From Rhineura floridana (Eukaryota; Chordata; Lepidosauria; Squamata; Rhineuridae), in assembly GCF_030035675.1 (NCBI RefSeq), contig NC_084491.1, forward strand, positions 26,639,801 through 26,703,800: a stretch of 64,000 nucleotides of DNA. Direction: 5' to 3'. A model generated the notes under the pieces. The model did no database searches. It was not told the origin of the DNA and worked only from the letters and a program-made list of their open reading frames with translations. Positions 34,514 to 43,519 of this stretch are shown piece by piece; position 1 is the first letter of the stretch; each line of letters begins with the position of its first letter. Made by a program: the position numbers and the translations under genes.

Positions 34514-34662
34514 CTTTGTGGTTTTTATAGAACACACAGTTGTTGGCGCAGCTATCAGGATGAGAGTCCCAGAAATCTGATCCACAGAAGCACAATGGAG
34601 GCAAATTGATGTTGTACATTTTGATCTTCTCTCGCATCTGAGCTCGTAATGCTTCCACGTAT
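34514..34662 (-). CDS. CCDC15: CCDC15 exon 9 (Cys-rich block)
   Basis: Acceptor 'gtttgtttcag', donor AAAG|GTATAA. The codons read R-YVEALRAQMREKIKMYN, then LPPLCFCGSDFWDSHPDS, CANNCVFYKNHK. The helix is followed by a short Cys/His-rich segment (C-x-C, then C-x3-C and H residues) conserved in CCDC15 proteins. Intact, 149 nt, entry phase 2 and exit phase 1. Confidence 0.92.
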
Positions 34663-35379
34663 CTGAAACAAACCACATACAAAACCCTTTGTTTTGTTTT
34701 TATTAAAAATAGTTGAATGCCAACATTTGGCCCTGATAAGGGCCCTCCAAGGTGGTTTACAAAAAAAAAGAGAAACAGGATCAATACAGAGCATTAAAGA
34801 CCAAGAAAAGCAGAGCTAAAGCCTCCAAACTTAAATTAAAAACCAGAACAACATGGTTTCCACTCTTTGCCTAAAAGTAATCAGGGATGAGGCCAGTTTA
34901 ACTTCCCAAGGGAAAAAATACAATTGACTGGCCAATCATTAGTTGCCCAAATGGATATAGGGAATCCGCATCTGGGTTCATTTCAGGACCTCATTTTGTA
35001 TGTCTGTTATTGCTCAAACACAATGCTACTGTGTTGACTCACATGGCTAAGTAGCCCTGTAACCACCAATAATGTTGCTGCAATTGGCTGGAGCAGCTGC
35101 AATAGCTTTGCTAGCCAGGAGCTGCTGTGACTGCTCCGACAGTCACAGGAAGGTTGGTGGGTGTTGCATCCTAGCTCAGGAATACCTGGGGTCTTCTGGA
35201 CTTCAGCTGCCTTTGCTGGTGGCAAATCCTGCCAGTACAGTCTCTCCCCAAATATAGCTGCTTGGGACAAAGAGAGGGGAGGGCTCTTGTCATCACACCC
35301 TGGTTTGTCACTGTGGGCAACAAGATGAACTAGATTGCAGTCTTAGTTCCTACATATGAGATTTTAGGAAGATAAAGGA

Positions 35380-35490
35380 TGGTATTCAATGCTAGTCCAA
35401 CTTAGAGTAAACAAATTGAAGTTAATAGACATGACTAACTTATGTTCATTGATTTCAGTGGGTTTACTCTGAGTAGACTACAACCCAGAG
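35380..35490. repeat. Small fold-back repeat
   Basis: 'ggtattcaatgctagtccaa' and 'atgttcattgatttcagtgg' then 'gtttactctgagtagac', 30 bases beyond the exon 8 donor. Confidence 0.45.
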
Positions 35491-35518
35491 AAAGCCTGCC
35501 TTGGATATTTCCTCTCAC

Positions 35519-35785
35519 CTTGAATATTCTTTATTTCTCTGTTGTCTTTCCATTACTTTTTTCTTCTCCTTCATGTCCTCCAGTCTAAGTTTTTCAAATT
35601 TCTCACAAGCTTTCCCCTTGGCGTTAGCATCTCCTTGAGAGGCCCTCTCCTGTATCTTCAGTTCCCCTGCAAGGTACCTCTCTTGTATCCTTGGTTCCTC
35701 GGCATAGCATCTCTCCTGTATCTTCTGCCTCTCCTGTATCTTCTGCTCCTCTGCATGGCGCCAAAGCTCCTTTCCTTTCTTAATT
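35519..35785 (-). CDS. CCDC15: CCDC15 exon 8 (IQER repeats, coiled coil)
   Basis: Acceptor 'cctgcccacag', donor TCAAG|GTGAGA; 267 nt. The translation is highly charged and helical: IKKGKELWRHAEEQ, then four blocks each ending KIQER or RIQER (QKIQER, QKIQER, CYAEEPRIQER, YLAGELKIQER), then EKFEKLRLEDMKEKKKVMER. The repeats look like short duplications within a coiled coil. Entry phase 2, exit phase 2. Confidence 0.9.
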
Positions 35786-35845
35786 CTGTGGGCAGGAATG
35801 GAATTTTATTCAGTCTTTCAGAAGGTCACAAGCTAGAGCACAGGT

Positions 35846-36425
35846 TTAAATGCAGCGGCAAGACTGATAACGAAGACCAAGCGGTCCGAACACATAACAC
35901 CTGTTCTGGCTCGCTTGCACTGGCTGCCAATATGCTTCCGGGCCAGATTCAAAGTGTTGGTTTTGACTTATAAAGCTTTACACAGTGCGGGACCACAATA
36001 CCTGCTGGAACGCCTCTCCCGATACGAACCCGCTCGTACACTACGCTCCACATCGAAGGCCTTCCTCCGAGTTCCGATTCAGAGAGAGGCTCGGAGGGTG
36101 ATAACAAGAACTAGGGCCTTCTCGGTGGTGGCCCCTGAACTGTGGAATAGTCTCCCCGATGAGGTGCGCTTGGCGCCGACTTTGCTATCTTTTCAGCGCC
36201 AAGTTAAAACCTTCCTCTTTTCTAAGGCATTTTAATCTAATTTTAATCTTAATTTAGTTTTAAACTTGTTATAACTGATTTTAGATTTTCATTTTTTTTC
36301 ATATGTGTTCTTGTTTTATTATGATGGGTTTTATTGTATGTATTTGTATTTTTGCTGTACACCGCCCAGAGAGTTATGCTAGTCGGGCGGTATAAAAATC
36401 TAACAAATTAATAAATAAATATAAT
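35846..36425 (+). mobile_element. L2-like LINE 3' end
   Basis: 5'-truncated. One open frame (about 35,915-36,235) reads LHWLPICFRARFKVLVLTYK..., PQYLLERLSRYEPARTL, 'RAFSVVAPELWNSLPDEVR' and QVKTFLFSKAF, nearly the same C-terminus as the long LINE at 50,830-53,893. It ends with the CCGCCC/GGGCGG hairpin and an (AATA)n tail. It lies antisense in CCDC15 intron 7, about 60 bases from the exon 8 acceptor. Confidence 0.85.
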
Positions 36426-36689
36426 AAATAAATAAGAAGTAGAATAACACAGATGCACTCTCAATGTGAAGATGGTAAACACTGGTTAAAAATAGATTAA
36501 TATCCCTTCCGTTTCAGCATGGTTTGGGTTTGATAAACATGGCAACACCCTGAAAGCTCAACTCTCCATATCCCTTAACATTTTACTTTTAACTACATGG
36601 CACATTACCTGTTACTATCATCTCACCTCACTCATCTACATTCATTCTTTACCAGCTGTACTCTTGAGCAAAAACATGGCCTATGGATA

Positions 36690-36905
36690 ATGTAAGGCAG
36701 CAGTTAAAGAGTAACCTTTAAAGCCACAAATTGCTTGATTCAAACCTTAGCCATTAACTCACTAGATGACTTTAGGAAAGATACACACATATGCAGCCCC
36801 TGTAATCTGTAATAAGGGGATAATAATGGTCTAACCTTACAGGACTGGTATAAGGATAACTGAGATAATGTTTTCGAATCCTAAGAGTATTGTATAAGTA
36901 ATAAA
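36690..36905 (+). repeat. MIR-like SINE, old
   Basis: 'gattcaaaccttagccatta', 'taatctgtaataaggggata' and 'ataaggataactgagataat' are in the order of a MIR/CORE-type SINE. Strongly diverged. Confidence 0.4.
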
Positions 36906-37078
36906 TCTGCACAAGTCACTTTCGAAACATGTTATGTACCGTATATTCCGGCGTATAAGACTGGGCGTATAAGACGACCCCCAACTTTTGACCCTGATCC
37001 CCGTTTAAAAAGCCAGCGTCCCTCTCCCCTTTCTTCCCTGCGTGGACAGCGCCCCCTCGCCCCATAGCCCCCACCGAC

Positions 37079-37531
37079 CTGTGGGCGGGGATGCGCTGCG
37101 CCCCGGCGTGGCCTTTGCCCACCAAGAAGTGGACGTCGCTGAGCACCTCGTTGTTGAAGAGGAAGGCGAAGCGCTCCTGCACCGTCGGCTTCGTCGCCTG
37201 CCAGTTGTAGGCCGGCTCCTGCGGCGCCAGAGGGCGCCGAGGAGGAGGCCGCAGGGGCAGCTGTCGGCAGCGGGTTCCCGCCTCCGCCGCCTCCCGCTAC
37301 CGCCCGGTGGTTGTGCGTCAGCGGAGGTGCCGGCGCGGCCTGCGGTGGCGAGAGCAGCGAAAGCGGCCCGCCGTTGGCCGCCCAAGGAGGAGCAGCCACC
37401 GCCGCCCCGTCGTTCGCCTGAGCAACTGCGGGCGGAGGAGCAGCAGCAGCAGCGGGAGGCGGTGCAGGCGAGGCCGCCATGGAGGAGAAGGACGCGGGGA
37501 GGCTGCTGCTGCTCCCCACCCCGGCCGCCAT
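37079..37531 (-). pseudogene. BTBD2: Captured exon 1 of BTBD2-like gene
   Basis: BTBD2 is a BTB/POZ-domain protein. On the minus strand an ATG in 'aaaATGGCGGCCGG' opens an Ala/Pro/Ser-rich N-terminus (MAAGVGSSSSLPASFSS...) like BTBD1/BTBD2. Near 37,228 the frame shifts and reads [18 protein letters not shown], then [19 protein letters not shown] and AQRIPAHR, then CACAG|GTCGGT, a splice donor at the same place where human BTBD2 exon 1 ends (PAHR before FVLAVGS, from memory). KPTVQERF and NNEVL favour BTBD2 over BTBD1. The shift between the two parts (349 nt from ATG to the Val codon, not a multiple of 3) shows it is no intact copy. Only exon 1 and a little intron were captured; the rest of the BTB domain is absent. 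Confidence 0.85.
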
Positions 37532-37676
37532 TTTGCGACGGAGGAGGAGGCAGAGGAGGCCGTGCAGGGCGCCGCCTTCGCCGCGGTGGAGGAGGCAGAG
37601 ATGGCGGGGACGGAGGAGCAATGGGGATTCCCCTCAGGGGAGGGGATGCCGGGCCAGGCTGCGAGCAGGAGAAATA

Positions 37677-37780
37677 CTGTATATTCCGGCGTATAAGACG
37701 ACTGGGCGTATAAGACGACCCCCAACTTTTGAGAAGATTTTCCTGGGTTAAAAAGTCGTCTTATACGCCGGAATATACGG
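37677..37780. mobile_element. Complete 104-bp MITE at right end
   Basis: Begins 'ctgtatattccggcgtataa' and ends with the reverse complement, '...ttatacgccggaatatacgg'. It is flanked by TA at 37,675 and 37,781. It is nearly a full stem-loop and is the minimal form of the family. Confidence 0.8.
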
Positions 37781-38069
37781 TACTTAATTTATAAATAGGG
37801 TTCACACATTGCATTTCTCCTTCAAATGGGAGTATCTAGAAATGGCTAACAAGCTATTTAAAAACAAACAGAAAATAGTATAAGCACATCAAGATAAAAA
37901 TCAGAAATAACAAAACATCAAGAAAGCTATGCCAAAACAGAAAAAAAAATCTAAAGAGTGGACAAATCAAAAGATTACTGAAAAAGAAATTAGTTTTATA
38001 AACGGTTTTAAAGGGGAATTAGAATAGGTCTATTACAGCATGTATTAGCCATGACAGCTAAATGGAACC

Positions 38070-38205
38070 TCCATATTTAGAAGCAATTCTGGGGACAAGT
38101 GGGAGAGGCCTATTGCATTGCTTGCGGGCTTCAAAGACACAAGTGGATGGCCACTTTGAAAACAGGACGCTGACCTAAATGGACCTTTTTTTAATCAAGC
38201 AAGGT
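38070..38205 (+). mobile_element. CR1 3'-end remnant
   Basis: 'ggccactttgaaaacaggac' and 'cctaaatggaccttttttta' resemble a diverged CR1 3' UTR. Weak. Confidence 0.35.
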
Positions 38206-38789
38206 ACCTCCTATGAAATGTAGAATACAACTTTGTCATAACTGCTACTAACTTTCTAAATAAAATCTATTCAAATGGAGAGGAAAGGTACAAGAAATAA
38301 AAAAGTAAAAATATTTACTTTACAAAGGCATGTTGCTGAGGGAGAGTGATATCCATTTGACACCTCCCCCTTCAGCAGTTTCCTTCAAATTCAGTATTTG
38401 CATAGACTTTACTACATCATAATAAAGTTTTCATCCAAAAAACCCGTGGGAGCAAGGGCAGGTTAACTTTATACTAAATACCTATAAAAAGATAGCTCAT
38501 TCCCATATATAAGTAGTATATGCAGCTAGTAAGTTGATGGAAATCCTGCTAAGCATGAATCATGACAGGACAAGATTCCTCACGTGTTATCAAAAAGACA
38601 GCTGTCTCTGGGGTGTATCTCTACACTATATAGACAATGAAGGCAGACTTAATGGACTTGTTATTGTTTAGAGTTTCCTATAGATTGCAAAAATAAGAAT
38701 TATATCTTTGATCAGTTTCACCTCTTTCTCTTAACAGCAAAAATGCATTATTTACGGCTTTCAGTGACTTCATGGTTCCCACGCTCTTA

Positions 38790-38885
38790 GATATTTATTT
38801 AAAATATTTCTATCCCGCCCTTCTACCCTATAATAGGACACTCAGGGTGGCTTACAAAAATAAAATCAGATATGGCCCTAACAGA
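38790..38885 (-). mobile_element. L2/CR1-like 3'-end remnant
   Basis: 'tttatttaaaatatttctat', 'cccgcccttctaccctataa' and 'actcagggtggcttacaaaa' are the antisense LINE 3' hairpin. It sits just downstream of the exon 7 donor in intron 7. Confidence 0.5.
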
Positions 38886-38922
38886 TGCAGAGCAAAAGGA
38901 TGGTCATGTATTGAACACGTAC

Positions 38923-39026
38923 TTCTCCATTTTCTTCTGCCACACCTTCTGTCTTTGCTGTTCCTTTACTTGTTCTCTTTCAATATCCATGAAGAGACGC
39001 CTGTATCTCAGGTACTGGCTTTGACG
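38923..39026 (-). CDS. CCDC15: CCDC15 exon 7
   Basis: Acceptor 'tttttttctgtag', donor GAGAA|GTACGT. Codons read RQSQYLRYRRLFMDIEREQV then KEQQRQKVWQKKME plus two bases. LRYRRLFMDIEREQVKEQQ is the strongest CCDC15 signature in the window. Reading past the donor meets an in-frame TGA after six codons, so splicing is needed for the full product. Exit phase 2. Confidence 0.92.
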
Positions 39027-39049
39027 CTACAGAAAAAAAACAAGAGGTG

Positions 39050-40400
39050 TTTCAGAGCAATAGGGGACACTGCACAGTATCATAGTACATATGCTACACA
39101 GAGAACTATTCCACCATTCTATTCAACCCTTCCACCGGGCTGCAACAAAAGGAGAGGTATGGCAGCATGGCCCCGCTCCATTGACTCAGCGTGGACTAAT
39201 TGCCATTTGTTTCCCCTTCACCCAGACCTCTCTCCCACAGTGGCCACTCCATCTACTCGTGGAACCTTTTCATCAGAGAAGAATGAGTTCTGACAAGTGT
39301 GCTTATTTTCACATTTCCTCTTTTGCCTTGTCCTTTTGTGTCATGTTGACTAGATTATAAATCTGATGGCAGGAACTACGTTAGCTTTCTTAATTTTTTT
39401 TGCAGGGTCAAGAAAATGTTAAGCATCTTGCCAACAATTTAAAATGAATGGAGCCCAGAAAGTAGGGATACTTATTCTGGCTTAAATAATCTAGAATTTA
39501 GGAATGCGCTTTGTAAATGCCTCAGGATCTTAAAAGAGTCAAATGCCAACTAGAGAAGTGGCTGCCAAGGATCCTCCTGTACAAGATATATATATTGTTA
39601 TTTTGTTTAATAAGAACTTGTTGGCACTTGTCATTTTCTCTGTTCTATCACCATATTTATATAATTGCCATTATTATTTAATCACTTCAATAGAGCTCAA
39701 TAAAGAAGCTGCACACTGCAATTAGTTATGGCACTACAATTTATTGAAGCAGTTCAATTACAAGAAACTTTTGAGCTCAATACTGAGCCAGATTTCCCTC
39801 TGCTGGCCGGTATTTAAATCACAACCTTGTACATTGCTTTGACTCCCATGTGTCCGATTTGTCCTCAAGTTCTTGGGTTTTAAAAGAAGGGTTGGAGGGG
39901 TGCGTGGGAGGGAAGAAAGGAAAAAGATCCTCTTTACTATGCCAGCTCCCAGGTTAGCACAGCAAAGAGGCGCAGACTGGGGTTGCTGCCATCATGAGAT
40001 AGTAACAGGGCCATCTCTGAATCCAGCAGATCTTGTGCTGACCCCTTCACTTCTCTCCAAACACCCCATTTTAGTTGTTTCTGCTGGCTGCTACAGACAA
40101 TGAGTTTCTGCCTGCCAGTCGGGCGGTTGCATTGGGACACTCCTGCCATCGACAGAACACTCTTGCTAGAGGAGCAAGGCAGAGGGATACCTCCACCTCA
40201 TCCAAACTCTCTCTAGCTCAGCAGATCGGGGGTCTGGATTCCTCTGCCCACCTATAACTTGTGGCCATTGTACTCTTATGCTGATGCAACGTGTGCATGC
40301 AAACACCATTGTATCAAAATTTTCTGTATCTTCTAAAAAGCAAGCGGAGAGACAGAATCACACCTGCAATCACCACAGCTCTGTTATTTCCTCATGGAAA
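39050..40400. other. CCDC15 intron 6, nothing recognised
   Basis: Single-copy-looking intron sequence; no repeat or exon is supported. Confidence 0.4.
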
Positions 40401-40436
40401 TTCATTTGCAAGGTGAATTAATCCAAGACCGTATAC

Positions 40437-40541
40437 CTGCTTCTTTGATTCTTCTTTCTCTGTTCCATACCAAAGTACCTGGGTAGCTTGAGTTTCAGTG
40501 CCAAGTGCTGGACAGGTACTTTTCAATATCTCACTATTAAC
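40437..40541 (-). CDS. CCDC15: CCDC15 exon 6
   Basis: Acceptor 'tttcccccttgcag', donor AAGCAG|GTATAC. It encodes VNSEILKSTCPALGTETQAT, QVLWYGTEKEESKKQ. The VLW...EESKKQ end joins the RQSQYLRYRR start of exon 7 in frame, as expected for CCDC15. 105 nt, phase 0 on both sides. Confidence 0.85.
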
Positions 40542-41367
40542 CTGCAAGGGGGAAAGACAGAGCAAGTAGCAAGCCTCAGAACCTTGTGACATAAACCATT
40601 ATAAAAGGCTTCCATTGATGTTTTCACATATAACCCTTCTTTTTTAGTTTTCCCTAAAGAGCATTTATTTCTAAGTTACGTAATGATATAAAACACACCA
40701 TTATTTCGTGTGGATACAGTGGGCACGATCCAGCCACAGTGAAGTCATTTTCTGTTCCACTGATGCACTTGTTAACTTTCCCACTGAAAATCAGGACTTG
40801 AAACTGCTTAACTTTGGTGGAATCGTATCCTGTGTTTGGTGAAACGTACGTTTGTTGGTGCAATATTCTAGGTTTATTTGGGCAAATAGTCTGGAAGCAA
40901 CCAATACTTAAGCAGGTATAGATCGTATTGGTCCTTTTTATGAAAGATCCATAAGAATTTGATATAAGCATAAATAAAAATATATTTAAAAATAAATATT
41001 TTAGTAGGCTGTAGTTGTTTAAAAAACCATTGCATATATATCCAAGCCAAGTCTCTGGGGTCTTTATTGTTAGGCTATCTCATAAAGGGTGGCTTAAATT
41101 AGTTTAACAAACTATAGTAAAGCAAGCATGTTTTCATCCTTTGATTAAACCTTGAGCTACCAGCCAATAATGAAAGTTCAGAGATAGAGGTATGGAAGCC
41201 ATGCAAAGAGTTCAATTGTCTTCTACTCCTGAAACATCACAACCTCTCACACAGGGAAAGAGGAAAACAGCAATGCCAATATTCCTCCAAAGCAGCAGCT
41301 GAGAACACACATTACCTTTTTTGTATTTGTAATGTCAAATACAAGTTTGGTACTGGAGAAAACTTAC

Positions 41368-41517
41368 TTTGTCAAACTCTGTTGTACAGTCTGTGCCTTT
41401 GCTCCGCTGTACTTGCTCTCGCAGTTCAGCTGGAAGGTCGTGATATCCCACGAGTAGTAACTCCCCACTGTCACCCTCTTCTGCATTTCCCGGGGTTGTC
41501 TTGGGAGATGCTGGCTT
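41368..41517 (-). CDS. CCDC15: CCDC15 exon 5
   Basis: Acceptor 'catttttcttcag', donor GACAAA|GTAAGT (strong). It encodes KPASPKTTPGNAEEGDSGEL, LLVGYHDLPAELREQVQRSK, GTDCTTEFDK. Phase 0 on both sides. It corresponds to the stretch just after the place where mammals have the long repeat region (GHHDLPAE-like text there, from memory). Confidence 0.85.
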
Positions 41518-42105
41518 CTGAAGAAAAATGAAGACATCATTTCAAAAATCTGCCCACAATGTACGCCCACCCTTGCTGAGACTGAACAGCTTCACTGAAA
41601 CATGTCTGGAAGTCTCTTGCACTTTGAGATTTTTTAATTGAAAAGCAGTATATGTAATATTCAAAATACACCAAATAAACCGAAGGAGATGGTTTCCTGT
41701 TTGGGAAACGTGCCCCAGTCTTGGGACATAATGGCTTGGTTCATGTCACATTAAGCCATAGTTTAGTGAGTGAGCAAGCACTTACTCAGAAGGTTTCTGC
41801 AGCATTCCCCCCTGCTCCTGGTGTGCCACAGATGAAGCAAGCCAGAGTCTGAGGAAATAAACCACAAACTCCAATTTGGACGACTTGACAAGGCAAACTG
41901 GCTTATTTTGTTTAATGTGACATGTGAACTGGACCAGCGTATTGGCAGATCCATGTGCCAGGGTCAGGGAATCCCCAAACTGCAATGAAGGGGAGAGTGG
42001 GGAGCTAAACATTTCCCCTGGCTATGCCTACCTCCAAAAATCCCTTCAACAAAAAACAGTTTTCTCCCAGCTGGGCTCTGCACTGGAAGTAATGCTACAG
42101 GGAGA

Positions 42106-42496
42106 CAATGGAAAAATGGAAATGGACTGCCTTCAAGTCGATCCCTACTGCTACCCTATGAATAGGGTTTTCATGGTAAGCAGTATTCAGAGAGGGTTTA
42201 CCACTGCCTCCCTCTGAGGCTAGTCCTCCCCACCTGGCTAGGGCCTGCTCAGCTTGCCACAGCTGCACACGCCAGCCCTTCCTTGTCCGCAACTGCCACC
42301 TGGGGAGCAACTGGGCTCCTTGGGACTATGCAGCTTGCCCACGGCTGCACAGGTGGCAGGGCACATAACCCCTGAGCCACTCCCTGTGGGGGTGATCTTT
42401 AGCTGGCCCTTGACACCCAGGAGACATGAGCGGGGATTTGAACTCACAGACTTTGGACTCTCAGTCAGGCTTTCCTCCCCACTGTGCTATACCAGC
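42106..42496 (-). repeat. Long composite SINE (~390 bp), copy 1
   Basis: Flanked by a 14-bp target duplication 'atgctacagggaga' (42,092-42,105 and 42,497-42,510). On the minus strand: tRNA-like head with A box 'tggtatagcacagtgg' and B box 'gagttcaaatcccc'; a ~230-bp middle rich in 'cagctgtg' and 'gtgcagccgtgggcaagctg'; then a Sauria-type 3' part 'cctcagagggaggcagtggt' ... 'gatcgacttgaaggcagtcc'. It is much longer than ordinary Sauria SINEs. A second copy lies at 48,060. Confidence 0.75.
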
Positions 42497-43363
42497 ATGC
42501 TACAGGGAGAAATCTGCATTTAAAAAAACCTGTTTGGTGAAAAAAATGTGGTTGGAAGGAGGATTCAGTTAGCCCTTATTTGCCCATGCTGTGACTTAAA
42601 TCACACACAGATTCCCTTCTGCTTTATAAGGATTTCGTACTGTTCAGGTTGGGTCATGCCATTGCCACATCTAATTACAGCCTTATACATTTTCAAAAAT
42701 GACAAAACACCACTTTTAATTGGGAAAGATCTCCACATAACAACTTCAACTTTCACCTGATGGCTTTACGTTGTAAACAGCTAGATAAGCTATCATAAAA
42801 TCATGCTCTCATCATTTCAAGCCGTTATTTAATAGGAGGAGATAAAGCTACAATACACATTTGGCACCATTACAGTGAACTCCATGAACTTGCCTACCTA
42901 AAGTCATCCAATGCCAAACTTTAAATACATCTCTTGGTTGGAATTAAAAGCTGTATTCTTTGTGATGAGGGCTGCTGTTACTTGGAGAAAGTGATTATGA
43001 ACAGTTACATTTTTAAAAGAGAAAGTTGTCTAACCTTAGGACAACTATATAAGGCTTTAGACATACTGTACCCAGGATCTTAATGTATAGTTAGATAAGA
43101 TCTGAAGTATCCTTTTCCACTTGTTTCATCCTAATCTTGTTTATTGTTAATTAAACTTGTTTTTAATTAACTTAAAAACTATGGTTTCTTCACAAGATAG
43201 GACATAAACCATGGTTTGATCCAGGCTTCTTTCAACAAACCATAGTTTAAACTATCCAAAATTCAGCCATAACCAGAAACTCTGGTTAGATTAAATAAAG
43301 AAGATCTAGCAAAGAAGATCTTGCAAAATGTAACAAAATAGTGAGCATTTTCTCTGGTTTCAC

Positions 43364-43480
43364 CTCTATGTTTGGACGGCTCTCCCAAACACCTCCTGGA
43401 AGTTCTGGAGGACTATCACCTTTTGCCATAGCTTTCTGGGAAGCCAGTCTGCGACGGACCTGCTGCACCGTTTTTCTTAC
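43364..43480 (-). CDS. CCDC15: CCDC15 exon 4
   Basis: Acceptor 'tttgtttttgtag'. Codons VRKTVQQVRRRLASQKAMAK, GDSPPELPGGVWESRPNIE. The donor GAG|GTGAAA is weak but is the only GT that keeps the frame with exon 5. VQQVRRRLASQK matches the MKQARHRLASFK helix of the human protein (from memory). 117 nt, phase 0 on both sides. Confidence 0.85.
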
Positions 43481-43519
43481 CTACAAAAACAAAAAACTCC
43501 CGTAAAATGCTACTGACAG

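Larger units (their letters stand above)
36939..37780 (-). mobile_element. MITE-type transposon carrying BTBD2-like exon
   Basis: 842 bp with a perfect ~23-bp inverted terminal repeat beginning 'ccgtatattccggcgtataa', flanked by TA on both sides (36,937-36,938; 37,781-37,782). Subterminal direct repeats 'gcgtataagacgac' are present. The left arm (36,939-37,012) is homologous to the first ~75 bp of a complete 104-bp MITE at 37,677-37,780. Between them lies a ~660-bp GC-rich block unlike anything else in the window, which holds the 5' end of a BTBD2-like gene. The TA duplication would fit Tc1/mariner-like or other TA-targeting transposases; the family is not assigned. No transposase is present, so it was moved in trans. 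Confidence 0.8.

Noticed and set aside
35542-35973. 143-residue plus-strand frame
   Set aside because: It is antisense to CCDC15 exon 8 running into the L2 fragment; no independent support.
37042-37751. Plus-strand Arg-rich frames of up to 223 residues
   Set aside because: Antisense of the captured BTBD2-like exon. The minus strand has the recognisable BTB text and splice donor.
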